NCBI GenBank assembly: GCA_036971475.1
Contig: JBAIZL010000002.1
Span: forward strand, 331,863,820 to 331,927,819
Source of the DNA: Prosapia bicincta
Taxonomy: Eukaryota > Arthropoda > Insecta > Hemiptera > Cercopidae
Reading direction: 5' to 3'
DNA length: 64,000 nucleotides
Part shown: positions 40,301 to 47,207 of the stretch, piece by piece
How positions within the stretch are numbered: the stretch's first letter is position 1
Layout of the letters: each line of letters begins with the position of its first letter
Translations under genes and position numbers: made by a program
Notes under the pieces: model-generated
The model's database searches: none
Told to the model about the DNA's origin: nothing
Seen by the model: the letters and a program-made list of their open reading frames with translations, nothing else

Positions 40301-41220
40301 TAGCTGATTCCTTTTTATAAAATTAAAGTCATTACAAACTTAAACTTTTTACAATGACTTAATTATAATTTTTTACCTATACTATATACAGTATTTTATT
40401 GTTATCCTTTAAACAGTTCAGACCTTTGTGTATCCCATCTGAATTATAAAGAGTATATAAAGATTTTACCGAATTACAATTTTTGTTTTAAATTTTTTTG
40501 GATTAGGTAAATGGCATGCAACCTTTCTGTTTAGCAATAATCTAATTCTTTTTCATGATATAAAGACATAGTTAAAAGTGAGCATACTATAAAGCATTGA
40601 TATATGTTGGATGCTGATCTTCTTTTCTTCTGTTTGACAAAGAATACAGTGGATCCAAAATAAATAACTTGTTTTATTGTGTTATTTTGTGTATTTATTT
40701 TATAAATAGCTCTTGTTATAAATACATTCTAGATTAATACCAATAAAAGTCTGTGTCGGTCTTCTATCTAATATACAAACATCTCAAATAAGTTTTGAAC
40801 TGTAACAGAAATAAACTACATTTTTTTCCTTCACAAAATTGCTTTTTATCATGCAAATACCATTTTATTCGCTCCATTTTAAATGTTGATTTTTCATTAT
40901 CTTCATAAAGTTTAAATAAATTATAAATAATTCGAAAAAACCTCTAACCACAAATATTTTTATTCTCCTAAGTTTAAATTAAAGTATTTGTGGTTAGAGG
41001 TTTTTTAGTATTGATTATAATCAATTATTAGTATATAATACAGTAAATTATTCTAAATAATTAGTAAATAAATTATACCTCACACAAAATATTTCAATTT
41101 TGTTGCAGAACATTCAAACTAACTCATGAAGGAAATCAGTCTCTTACAGAAATCAGTATTGAATCTGTAGGCAACTGCTCCATGTTGCTTGGATTACTTA
41201 ATGTTGCAACCAAAATTTGA
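4529..41220 (+). CDS. ENGASE: Endo-beta-N-acetylglucosaminidase (GH85), 3' exons of a spliced gene
   Basis: Cytosolic ENGase cleaves the GlcNAc-GlcNAc core bond of N-glycans and free oligosaccharides, acting with NGLY1 in glycoprotein turnover (family knowledge). Ten exons are visible: 4529-4677, 5992-6304, 14635-14800, 21787-22014, 25790-25965, 28386-28511, 30782-30937, 32130-32285, 33451-33603 and 41109-41220. All have AG/GT borders and matching phases, and the chain ends in TGA with AATAAA close behind. GH85 landmarks include [15 protein letters not shown] with the catalytic Asn and Glu (6126-6134), [16 protein letters not shown] and FAPGWTHE. The 5' part, including the expected segment before the FVND start of the first visible exon, was not found in 1-4528 and probably lies upstream. 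Introns are long and packed with transposons. Three exons are tandem copies of one cassette. Family assignment is secure; transcript structure across the triplication is inferred. Confidence 0.9.
4678..5991 (+). other. ENGASE intron
   Basis: AT-rich; nothing recognised. Confidence 0.7.
5992..6304 (+). CDS. ENGASE: ENGASE catalytic exon
   Basis: Acceptor tgttacag|gg, donor aa|gtaag. It encodes GTIITE..., then [10 protein letters not shown], where the Asn codon (6126-6128) and Glu codon (6132-6134) match the N-x-E pair used in the substrate-assisted mechanism of GH85. WYDSV follows, then GQLEWQN..NQHN. An upstream in-frame ATG at 5946 is intronic and is not the start. Confidence 0.92.
6305..7539 (+). 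other. ENGASE intron, 5' part
   Basis: AT-rich; nothing recognised before the tRNA-like segment and PLE. Confidence 0.7.
7540..7612 (-). repeat. tRNA-derived segment, probable SINE remnant
   Basis: On the minus strand an A-box-like TGCAATGCCAAGGCGAGC is followed about 35 bases later by CAGTTCAAGTCTGCAC, a B-box match. The acceptor stem is not well formed, so this is a tRNA-derived repeat rather than a tRNA gene. Confidence 0.4.
7748..8890 (+). mobile_element. Penelope-like element, 5'-truncated (RT end plus GIY-YIG)
   Basis: It starts abruptly inside the RT domain ([11 protein letters not shown]). It then has the catalytic [12 protein letters not shown], a linker, and a GIY-YIG nuclease ([29 protein letters not shown]). 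At least two frameshifts break the ORF, which ends near 8827. It is the same family as 22283-22971. A hairpin tail at 8847-8880 resembles a decayed hammerhead motif. Confidence 0.8.
8896..8956 (+). repeat. PLE-associated flank repeat, left part
   Basis: GCACTTAGTGGTGGAAAAAAtt...ataatgactttata recurs, reversed, at about 55030-55082. It is followed at once by the Tigger element; a possible continuation is seen at 12125-12190. Confidence 0.45.
9010..12122 (+). mobile_element. Tigger/pogo DNA transposon
   Basis: Degenerate terminal inverted repeats: the right end read inward is CAGTCGAACCTCTGTATAAC...CCTCTC..TAACGA; the left end at 9010-9060 has CTGCTTATTTACCTCTATGT and GGACCTCTCAATAACGAAG. TA lies next to the right end. 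It carries a broken transposase (9905-11422). The region 9060-9904 is its 5' untranslated part. Confidence 0.75.
9905..11422 (+). pseudogene. Tigger transposase (CENP-B HTH, DDE), frameshifted
   Basis: The N terminus [12 protein letters not shown] begins the CENP-B-type HTH and is interrupted by stops. The HTH_Tnp_Tc5 part follows (10076-10270: [17 protein letters not shown]). The DDE core has [18 protein letters not shown] (first D), [13 protein letters not shown] (second D) and [19 protein letters not shown] (third D). NCFSKAGF and an acidic tail ([15 protein letters not shown], 11240-11265) complete the order. Frameshifts or stops near 10305, 10505 and 11086 make it non-functional. It lies in an ENGASE intron, same strand. 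Confidence 0.85.
12125..12186 (+). repeat. PLE-associated flank repeat, right part
   Basis: Contains AGTCAGTGCAACGGAAAAAC, shared with 24822-24861 and, reversed, 54995-55010. It borders the Tigger right end. Confidence 0.5.
12187..12255. repeat. (TA)n microsatellite
   Basis: Uninterrupted TA dinucleotides at the 3' border of the minus-strand PLE arm. Confidence 0.95.
12256..13318 (-). mobile_element. Penelope-like element, minus arm of an inverted dimer
   Basis: The minus strand encodes 248 residues: [20 protein letters not shown]..., [17 protein letters not shown], a Cys cluster ([11 protein letters not shown]) and a GIY-YIG-like nuclease ([27 protein letters not shown]). It is 5' truncated; the RT domain is missing. 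A 3' untranslated region of about 340 bp leads to the TA repeat. Confidence 0.8.
13319..13880 (+). mobile_element. Penelope-like element, plus arm of an inverted dimer
   Basis: Starts at [14 protein letters not shown] and runs through the stop after NLNIR and the same 3' region (GTGTGGTTGAAATATATCAT) to AACCTAAATATATA. It repeats the last 560 bp of the minus arm in opposite orientation, 5' end to 5' end. Confidence 0.8.
13881..13914. repeat. (TA)n microsatellite
   Basis: TA repeats bordering the 3' end of the plus PLE arm. Confidence 0.9.
13915..14634 (+). other. ENGASE intron, 3' part
   Basis: Nothing recognised beyond ordinary AT-rich sequence. Confidence 0.6.
14635..14800 (+). CDS. ENGASE: ENGASE exon
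   Basis: Acceptor ttacag|a, donor aag|gtaaac. It encodes [15 protein letters not shown] and [18 protein letters not shown], conserved barrel segments of GH85. It starts with one base completing the codon from the preceding exon and ends on a codon boundary. Confidence 0.9.
14801..16126 (+). other. ENGASE intron
   Basis: AT-rich; nothing recognised. Confidence 0.6.
16131..17624 (+). mobile_element. piggyBac-like element, internally deleted
   Basis: Flanked by TTAA on both sides (16127-16130 and 17625-17628), the hallmark target site. Terminal repeats are CCCTTAACTGACACC at the left and its near-inverse at the right (GTTAGTTAAGGG). Subterminal copies of an ACACCATACGTCT-type motif occur at both ends and near 16331. 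It carries the 5' half of a transposase only. About 1.5 kb, compared with roughly 2.5 kb for autonomous elements. Confidence 0.9.
16441..17348 (+). pseudogene. piggyBac transposase, C-terminally truncated
   Basis: ATG at 16441. An acidic N-terminal domain ([20 protein letters not shown]) ends at a premature stop at 16681, after which reading continues in other frames to the DDE_Tnp_1_7 start ([34 protein letters not shown]). The last residues, [11 protein letters not shown], contain the first catalytic Asp; the frame then stops. The remaining Asp residues and the C-terminal Cys-rich domain are deleted, so it is inactive but could be moved by a relative. Confidence 0.85.
17629..19980 (+). other. 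ENGASE intron, middle part
   Basis: AT-rich; nothing recognised. Confidence 0.6.
19990..20575 (+). mobile_element. Penelope-like element, 3' end with GIY-YIG nuclease
   Basis: Encodes [20 protein letters not shown], then [20 protein letters not shown] with RYKEHKRTL (GIY-YIG core) and, after a frameshift near 20330, [14 protein letters not shown]...[12 protein letters not shown] is absent. The tail has CTGAAGA...GAAAACGTT at 20546-20572. Confidence 0.8.
20576..21786 (+). other. ENGASE intron, 3' part
   Basis: AT-rich; nothing recognised. Confidence 0.6.
21787..22014 (+). CDS. ENGASE: ENGASE exon
   Basis: Acceptor gttaag|gct, donor tgt|gtgagt, 76 whole codons. It encodes [20 protein letters not shown], an FWRNLWPF segment and a [11 protein letters not shown] end typical of the GH85 barrel end. 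The ATG at 21748 is intronic. Confidence 0.9.
22283..22971 (+). mobile_element. Penelope-like element, RT fragment
   Basis: RT blocks in order: [28 protein letters not shown] (catalytic Asp of motif A), [19 protein letters not shown] (motif B), [11 protein letters not shown] (motif C) and INFLDITL. It is cut off abruptly at 22971 where an inverted piece of a different PLE family begins. Same family as 7748-8890. Confidence 0.85.
22972..23155 (-). mobile_element. Inverted 5' segment of the following Penelope-like element
   Basis: The minus strand encodes [20 protein letters not shown]...[16 protein letters not shown], which in an intact PLE directly precedes the [13 protein letters not shown] segment. 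That segment starts on the plus strand at about 23195. The order fits a 5' inversion of a single insertion. Confidence 0.75.
23195..24720 (+). mobile_element. Penelope-like element, RT and GIY-YIG part
   Basis: Begins at [20 protein letters not shown] (motif B), then [11 protein letters not shown] (motif C). A frameshift near 23445 leads to [14 protein letters not shown]..., [20 protein letters not shown] and [17 protein letters not shown]. After a second break near 23940 come the Cys cluster ([11 protein letters not shown]), [20 protein letters not shown] and the stop at about 24348. A poly-T run of more than 40 bases (24359-24402) and the 3' region follow, ending at a TA repeat. Same family as the dimer at 12256-13880. 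Confidence 0.85.
24359..24402. repeat. Poly-T tract
   Basis: Homopolymer expansion just after the PLE stop codon. The same place is a G run in the copy at 12598-12608 and a short T run at 13521-13531. Confidence 0.95.
24721..24771. repeat. (TA)n microsatellite
   Basis: TA repeats with one interruption, bordering the PLE 3' end. Confidence 0.9.
24822..24861 (+). repeat. PLE-associated flank repeat
   Basis: CAGTGCAACGGAAAAACAAT and the following bases match 12147-12186. Confidence 0.6.
24862..24941. repeat. (TA)n microsatellite
   Basis: About 80 bases of TA repeats. Open frames across it (IYIYIY) are not genes. Confidence 0.95.
24942..25103 (-). mobile_element. Penelope-like element, 3' tail
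   Basis: The minus strand encodes [14 protein letters not shown]...[14 protein letters not shown]. It contains GCTGGATGAGATTCTAGCGA followed by AACGTCGG (25031-25056), the PLE tail signature. No coding domain remains. Confidence 0.5.
25104..25789 (+). other. ENGASE intron, 3' part
   Basis: Nothing recognised. Confidence 0.5.
25790..25965 (+). CDS. ENGASE: ENGASE exon (post-barrel domain)
   Basis: Acceptor ttacag|tca, donor ag|gtaatt. It encodes WFNL..QNYQPTW near the start and [10 protein letters not shown] near the end, the carbohydrate-binding-like beta-sandwich that follows the GH85 barrel. Phase fits both neighbours. Confidence 0.88.
26345..26974. mobile_element. Tigger/pogo-type MITE
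   Basis: The left end CAGTAGAGCGTCAGTAATCC, next to TA, pairs imperfectly with the right end, which read inward is AGTAGAGCTCGAAAATCC. A TA also follows the right end. No transposase frame. Typical of non-autonomous Tigger relatives. Confidence 0.6.
26975..28385 (+). other. ENGASE intron
   Basis: No gene. A stretch at about 27640-27800 has loosely inverted ends (GGCGTTTAGTTA near 27660 and CAGCTAAACGCGTGAAGCC near 27785) and might be a short MITE. Confidence 0.4.
28386..28511 (+). CDS. ENGASE: ENGASE exon
   Basis: Acceptor tttcag|a, donor aa|gtgagt. It encodes [18 protein letters not shown] and continues as beta-strand-rich sequence. The two leftover bases (aa) fit the single leading base of each of the three cassette exons and also of the terminal exon. 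Confidence 0.82.
28512..30129 (+). other. ENGASE intron
   Basis: AT-rich; nothing recognised before the mariner remnant. Confidence 0.5.
30130..30660 (+). pseudogene. mariner transposase remnant
   Basis: The plus strand begins [18 protein letters not shown] (first catalytic Asp context of mariner), then [20 protein letters not shown]. After frame changes it ends in [13 protein letters not shown] near 30545, the segment after the last catalytic Asp. Many stops; ends not found. Confidence 0.65.
30782..30937 (+). CDS. ENGASE: ENGASE cassette exon, copy 1 of 3
   Basis: Acceptor atttag|g, donor gag|gtaata, 156 bp, symmetric phase. It encodes a 52-residue segment ([15 protein letters not shown]...NNLQKR) with no stop. 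It is nearly identical to copy 2, with two residue differences (G/D and K/M). It lies in the first of three tandem units of about 1.3 kb. Confidence 0.75.
31346..31381. repeat. (TA)n microsatellite
   Basis: Longer here than at the equivalent places in units 2 (32693-32704) and 3 (34062-34069). Confidence 0.9.
32130..32285 (+). CDS. ENGASE: ENGASE cassette exon, copy 2 of 3
   Basis: Same acceptor, donor, phase and length as copy 1, 1348 bp downstream. The ORF is open. Because length is a multiple of three, inclusion or skipping preserves the frame. Confidence 0.72.
33451..33603 (+). CDS. ENGASE: ENGASE cassette exon, copy 3 of 3 (diverged)
   Basis: 153 bp, same phase, acceptor and donor. The first half matches copies 1 and 2. 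The second half differs strongly ([10 protein letters not shown]... and HPNSWQER), while the flanking introns remain nearly identical to the other units. It is the copy nearest the terminal exon, and SWQER|TFKL would give a W..R..L pattern typical of a beta-sandwich strand. This is inferred to be the ancestral or most constrained copy. Confidence 0.75.
34131..34998. mobile_element. Unrecognised 868-bp insertion in unit 3
   Basis: Intact units read ...CCGTAGCCATTACTTTCC. Unit 3 is interrupted after CCGTAGC and resumes at CCATTACTTTCC. The insert has a GC-richer left end (TGGATCCCTTGGGG) and no clear ORF or obvious terminal repeats; its type is unknown. Confidence 0.55.
35560..36117 (+). pseudogene. 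Tigger transposase C-terminal remnant with 3' end
   Basis: The plus strand gives [20 protein letters not shown], then [13 protein letters not shown] and, further on, [13 protein letters not shown], the acidic tail and IDxYF ending of Tigger proteins, with stops. The sequence at 36085-36115 (GGTCCCATATGTG...CAAGTCTACTGTA) looks like the terminal inverted repeat. Confidence 0.55.
36118..38936 (+). other. ENGASE intron
   Basis: Very AT-rich (for example 37140-37650); no gene or element recognised. Confidence 0.5.
38939..40249 (+). mobile_element. mariner element, degenerate
   Basis: TA on both sides (38937-38938 and 40250-40251). Inverted ends are TGAGGGTAATTCTTAAAATA at left; at right, read inward, GAGGGTAATTCATAAAATAA. 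About 1.3 kb, the normal mariner size. Confidence 0.85.
39190..40148 (+). pseudogene. mariner transposase, multiply frameshifted
   Basis: Recognisable pieces in changing frames: SIEDYEESC near 39200, [22 protein letters not shown], then [19 protein letters not shown] (second catalytic Asp, 39842-39900) and [13 protein letters not shown] sequence near 39955, followed by [12 protein letters not shown] and GRNCGYVEK. Numerous stops; no function. Confidence 0.75.
40252..41108 (+). other. ENGASE last intron, 3' part
   Basis: An inverted repeat is present: GAAAAAACCTCTAACCACAA at about 40932 and TTGTGGTTAGAGGTTTTTTA at about 40989. Otherwise nothing recognised. Confidence 0.5.
41109..41220 (+). 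CDS. ENGASE: ENGASE terminal exon
   Basis: Acceptor gttgcag|a. It encodes [19 protein letters not shown] then [13 protein letters not shown] and TGA. The LLG.L.V ending matches the C-terminal strand of animal ENGases. The acceptor phase accepts any of the three cassette exons or the exon ending at 28511. Confidence 0.85.
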
Positions 41221-41231
41221 GATATTTGTGA

Positions 41232-41237
41232 AATAAA
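41232..41237 (+). promoter_or_regulatory. Polyadenylation signal of ENGASE
   Basis: A canonical AATAAA lies 12 bases after the ENGASE stop codon. It is very close to the stop; later signals may also be used. Confidence 0.5.
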
Positions 41238-43390
41238 GCATCAAAATGGTTCATTGATTATGTGCCAATTGATTACTGCTATAAACCTTTAAACCCTTTG
41301 GCTTTTAGGCTCATGTACACACGGTCAGCACGAGGTAAGCCCCTAACTCTTGTGAAGATAAATGAGGATGGTAATGGTGTTTAAATTAGGGGCCTGTTTT
41401 TAAGAAATGAATGAATCAAAATTGTTATAATTTTGTTCAGCAAATTTTAGGCTTTTCCATGAAGTATTTAATTTTGTTCTTAAATAAATGACATTGCTGC
41501 AGTACCCGTAGCAAAAAAGCTATTGCCGCCAATTATGAAGCAGTTTTATTTTGTAAACATGAAATATCAGAGAATTTGGTTATTGTTTATAGTGAGTATT
41601 TAAGTTATTAAAACCTTACTGTTTTAAATAAAGTAGGTTTAAGTGAAAATGATGAAGATTATTTGGTTGAATTAGTAGATGAAGGCGTTGTTTGGTACAG
41701 GTTCTAATCTCTTTCGTTATAACCTAGCTGTTGCCCGGCAACTGTTTAGGCTATCCTGTCAAACTACTGCGCACTCTGGGCCTGTCTAATCACAGTGTAA
41801 TCCTCTTTTCTATGCAATTTAAGTCAGTGGCGATAAATCTAACGAGTTTGGGACTTCCTCATCAATCAGATTTCTTGCTGTCCCTTTTAGTGTTAAATAA
41901 CTCTGACTATACACTCGTCTCTTTTTGGCTTATGTTAATTCATCTGCTTTGATCCTCAAAGTTATTCTTTAAACAAGTGTTGAGATCTGTCTCAATTTAA
42001 AGAATTATTCAGATTCTCAATATTAACTAATTATATTAAATTCACAACTTGGGTTTTTCTCAATGAATATTTGTTAACCTTAAAGTGTATTCACACGAGG
42101 CCAAACTGTTAGTGAAATTATTTATTTAATTTTATTTGTTTAGTGAACATTTCAATTTCATCAAATTAATGTGTTTAGTAAACATTTTATGTGAAAAAGT
42201 GGTGTGCACATCCCGGTGACTTAACTACACCTAAAGTGAAGAACCATTTCATCAAAAGATAGCTAAAGCGCAATTTAGTTAGTGCTTTTCGTAACCTTTC
42301 TACTACTTTAAATTTGTTCATAGAAAAAAAAGTTTTTACTTTCTGCTTTTCTATTTTAAGGGTGGAATGTTATAGGCGTAAGAAGTAACAATGAGAGTAA
42401 ATGTGTTGAAGTTAGTTTGGCTGTCTCTATTTGAAGAGGTACTCTTATCTGAAGGGGCAATCTAATTATTTTATTAAAATTCCATAAAAATAAATTTTAT
42501 AGTTAGTATTATAGAAATTATATGACAATAAAATGAGCATATATTTATTGTCTCCATCATTAGATATATAAATACATTCAGTAAATTCCCTTCAAAGTCA
42601 GATACTAGAAATAGTATTTGCACTATAAAAAATACACAGATCAGCATTGTCAGTGGCTACAAAAAAAGTTGGAGCGCAAAGGGTAATAATAGATGTGGAA
42701 TAACAGCAAATATTACTCATTATTCTACTATTTAAGATAGTTTTAAAACTACTTGCAGATATTTAAACAAAAAATTATATTGTTTGCTTTTATCTTCAAC
42801 TTTATCTACTAGTATACACTTTATACACAATACCATTTATAAAATATGTAAAACTTGTCAATTAGTAGCACTCAAGAGAATATATATGGAACATTATATA
42901 TATTTGATGGTTGTGGCTACATTATAAAGAAAACATATTCAAATGTACCTGGTATGGAATAAGCATTGTGTGAACCTATTTTGTGAGGCAATCTAGCGTA
43001 AGTAATAGAACTATTGTAAATCTAAAGTTTAGGGATTACTGTGTCGTTATTTAAAAAAATAAAAAGCATTCAAATTCATGGAAGCACATAAAATAGGAAC
43101 TTTAACAATGTGCTAATGGACAGATAAATGAATGAGGGGCAACCGCATTAACTTTTACTAAAGTAAACTTATTCAGAGGACGAAAGTTCCAAAATCAGGC
43201 AGGTGAGAAAAGCAATAAGAGGTTCTGATGACCAAATCAAAAAATTGAAGGCAGGCCAGGATTGACTGGATTAAGAAGAGGAGGGTCATTGGTGAACAAG
43301 GAAGGGAAGCTAGTCGAGGAGGAAAGGTAATTACTTTTTAGGAGCTGGAGATGAAGTCTAACCCTGGAAGTCGGAGGAAGTCCTAGGTCC
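41238..43390. other. Intergenic sequence
   Basis: No convincing gene. The short open frames lack conserved motifs. Confidence 0.4.
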
Positions 43391-43797
43391 AACCCTAGGA
43401 GCTGAAGAAGTAGGGCCAAAAGGTTTAATGAAAAAGTTTCTCCGTCGTCTTAGAAACCAAGTAGACCACTCGACCCAAGCCAATGCACGAGAACACTGCA
43501 GATCAACCAAGCTATTTAAAATTCGACCAAAGTACTAAATAATGAAAATTAAGTTTCTAAAATTAAATTATTAAAGCTAGGAAATTATATTCAAACCCTA
43601 GGAGCTGAAGAAGTAGGGAAAAAAGGTTTAATGAAAAAGTTTCTCCATCGTCTTAGAAACCAAGTAGACCACTCGACCCAAGCCAATGCACGAGAACACT
43701 GCAGATCAACCAAGCTATTTAAAATTCGACCAAAGTACTAAATAATGAAAATTAAGTTTCTAAAATTAAATTATTAAAGCTAGGAAATTATATTCAG
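43391..43797. repeat. Direct tandem duplication, 203-bp period
   Basis: AACCCTAGGAGCTGAAGAAG begins at 43391 and again at 43594. The two copies are almost identical up to GAAATTATATTCA. Confidence 0.9.
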
Positions 43798-44852
43798 AAG
43801 GCAGGCTGAACAATTAAATATTTACAATACAAGCCATACCACAGTAACCTCTACTTCTAGGGATAAATTCAATTAATTATGTATGTTGATTAAGATAATG
43901 TTAGACTTAAGGCTAAACAATGGTTAAATTGTAAAGAGTTTCCTGTTGTATTATCATTAAAATCAAGCTAGCAGGCAATTCATCAGTTTTATCCATTATT
44001 TGAACTTACGAATTTAAGTAATCAGTGAGTTTTCTTAAGTCCAGAAATTCTGAAAATCTTTCACTAAATTTAATCTGTTCAAAATACAGATTTTGCAACC
44101 AACAAATAAGTTATATTCTTTAAGTATTAATAAACTATGTTAATGCTTTAATAAGATTAGAACTTTTGATATTAAAATTAACTTAAATTTTTTTAATAAT
44201 TTCATTTTATAAGAACAAAATCAGTGGTATGTTGAGTTGGCTCCAGTAGTATGAACAACTACCATTGTGTTATAATATATATGTGTGTGCATGATGACAA
44301 CCCAAGCTTTGATTCTATAAATACTCTGAAATATACCAAACCAAACAACTATTATAGCAGATATGAGAATTTTAACAATATGATCTTATGGGCCTAACTG
44401 TAAATACGTATTTGATAACTTCTTAATCAATGACATGTGTTTTTACTATTGTATTCTGAAATCAGAAATAAAAGTTTATATTCTGAAGTTCTCTAAACAT
44501 CTAAATTAAAAACAGATTTATTAAACATTTTTTATGTACTAAAATTCGATATTTTAGCTAACAAAAAGATTACAAGTCTTAAAAACCTGAATTATGCTCT
44601 GATAAAAATTTAATTGATGTTTTTAAATCAGAGAAAAAACAAAGGTTCAATTACTCAAAAAATTATAACCACCACTCAATCTACCAAAGAACTCTCCAAT
44701 GAAAATAATTTGACTGTTGAATGATGCCTTCAAATAAAATGTTTCTTAAATGACTGAAAATATAACTCTTGACTCACTGTCAAAAAGTTTCATTTGGTTC
44801 TTAGCAAAACACATTTTTTGCACACATTATTGTTTTAAGGGGGTGAAGAAAT
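43798..44852. other. Intergenic sequence
   Basis: AT-rich; nothing recognised. Confidence 0.4.
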
Positions 44853-45027
44853 TGTTCTGTACGTAAGTTCCAATTAAAATAATTAATACACCAAATAGTA
44901 AAGAGACATTATCTTTTTAATATAATAATAATCACATAAACATTACAATAGTACAGGCAACTTAATAATGTTCACTTATACATAACCTTCACTGGTAATA
45001 ACCTGTTTGTAGCTAATTCAGGGTTGC
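44853..45027 (-). repeat. Gypsy 3' LTR
   Basis: Matches the LTR at 49215 over its whole length with scattered substitutions. The exact inner end is uncertain by a few bases. Confidence 0.8.
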
Positions 45028-45364
45028 CCTTTCAAGTTATACAACTCAATCTTAAAGTTAGAAAAAATAAGGAATTAACAGGACAAATTAGAAAACTCAT
45101 GGAAATTAGAAAGTTTAAAAGGTTTAATTTTTCTGGTGCTTTTACAACTCTACCACTTCTTCGTACTCCATTAGGAGCAAGATGCTGATGATACTAAAAC
45201 ATCTTGAGATGAAGTATTTTTATTAGATGAAGAAGCATCTGAAGATGCCATCACAGGCAATGGTAAATTACTCTTCACTTGTCGGTGATCAATGATTGGT
45301 ACTAAAACTGACTCCCTGCAATGCTCATCTGATGCGTTCAGCACTGTAGAGGAAGTTCCTTTAA

Positions 45365-46410
45365 CTTAGATGGTTTTATGTACACAGAATTCCGACGCAT
45401 CACTGAACCATCATTTGTTTTTAGTATGTATGAACGAGGAGATGTATGTGGTTTTACTACCACTGCTGATTTTTTCTGTAGAGCACATTATCACCCTCTT
45501 GAAATATCTGATTAGTCTTGGATGTTCTGTCATAAAATTGCTTCGTTATTTTCTGTTTCAGCCCTTTCTAATCTCTTATATATACACAATGTGGTCGAAG
45601 ATTGCAGAGTGTTGTAGGTATTGTGGATCGCAGTAGACGACTCATAAGAATTTGAGCTGGACTAGCACTCAAACCAGACAGAGGCGTATTATGATGTTCT
45701 AACAACATTAGGTTGAAGTCAGTATTAGATGATTGACTTTTCTTCATCATATTTTTAATAGTGCCTACAGCCTTCTCACTCATTCCATTACTTTTTGCAT
45801 GGTGAGGGCTAGTAGTTACAACTTTGATGTCCCACTGTGAAGCAAAGTCTGTAAACACCACTGAGTCGAATGGCATGTTATCAGCTACTATTATCTGTGG
45901 AATGCCATGAGTAGCAAATATAGGCCTTAAAGCTTTAACCACATCTAAGGCTGTTTTTCCATGTAAGTGTATAACATCAATCCAAAACGATAGATAATCC
46001 ACAACAATCAAATAGTTCTTATTAGAAAATTCCATTAAATCCATACCAATCTTCTCATAGGGTAATTTTGGTACTTCATGTGGTAGCAATGGTTCCTTAG
46101 TTTTAGCAGGTCTATTTGTTTGACAATGAGGGCACCCATTAATAATATTTTTGATCTGTGCCAACATCTGAGGCCAGTAAAATACTCTACGAGCCCTAGC
46201 TTTTGTTTTCAAAAATCCTAAATGACCTGTATGTAACTTGTTTAACATTTCCTTTTGTAAGCTAAGAGGAACCATTAACTTTTGATTTAAAAATACAAGA
46301 CCTGAAACATGAATATCATCTTTCAGTCTAAAATAAGATCTAATATTATCTGGAAGACAATTTTTACTTGTAGGCCAACCTTGAAAATAATAATTAGAAA
46401 GAGTTTGCAA
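45365..46410 (-). pseudogene. Gypsy integrase
   Basis: HHCC zinc domain (HTGHLGFLKTKARA...CPHCQ), then the catalytic core: MDLMEFSNKNYLIVVDYLS, IPQIIVADNMPFDSVVF (second Asp) and HAKSNGMSEKAVGTIKNMM (Glu). After a break near 45568 the C-terminal part can be followed (KTNDGSVMRRNSVYI) to about 45365. The usual DNGP motif reads DNMP here. Confidence 0.85.
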
Positions 46411-46440
46411 TATAGGGTCACTCTGTGTTTCTTTAATAAA

Positions 46441-46977
46441 TTATTTTTTTTTAGCTTCATTTTTTTGCAAAATAGCTGCATTAGATGCTATCATATGAAT
46501 TGTATCAGATAAGAATTTGCCTGTATCAGAATCTTCTGGTGAACTATTTTGGCAGTCACAAGACAATAGATCAGAAATATACATTTCTTTTCCAGGAATG
46601 TGAAACAAATTAAGATCATATTTCACTAGCTTAAGAGCCATTCTTTGAAGTCCATTGGATCCAATTTGTGAAATCCCTTTCTTAAGAAGAGATACTAATG
46701 GACGGTGATCCGTTCTAACAATAACAGTTCGTCCATAAATATAAAGATGGAACTTTTGAGTTGCATATACAAGACTTAGGAGTTCTTTCTCTATCTGAGC
46801 GTAATTTACTTCTGCATTATTCAAAGCTCTCGATGCATAAGCCACTGGCTTGTTCTCCTGTAATATACAACATCCTAATGCATGTTTAGATGCATCACAC
46901 TCTATTGTAATTTCTTTTGTTGGATCAAAACAACTAAGAATTGGAGCCTCAGTGATAAGCAACTTTATTTTATTCAA
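46441..46977 (-). pseudogene. Gypsy RNase H domain
   Basis: Contains APILSCFDPTKEITIECDAS, YAQIEKELLSLVYATQKFHL and VIVRTDHRPLVSLL, the D-E-D catalytic residues of retroelement RNase H. Separated from RT by a frameshifted stretch at 46978-47207 where the thumb can still be read (KFLGFVFNSDGMKI). Confidence 0.85.
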
Positions 46978-47207
46978 TAAATCAGTATGATGTTTCGTCC
47001 ATAGCCATTCAACATTCCTTTTTCATCAGTTCTCTGAAAGGTGCTGTAATTTCAGCAAAATTAGGAATAAAAGCTCTAAGATAAGTTAGAAGTCCATGAA
47101 GTCTCAACAGCTATTTGTTACAAGTAAGTATTTTAACTTGATTTATAGCTTCAACTCTAGAGGTATCTATTTTCATACCATCACTATTAAATACAAATCC
47201 TAAAAAC

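Noticed and set aside
45370..45636. Plus-strand hydrophobic frame
   Set aside because: It overlaps the minus-strand Gypsy integrase C terminus, which has conserved residues.
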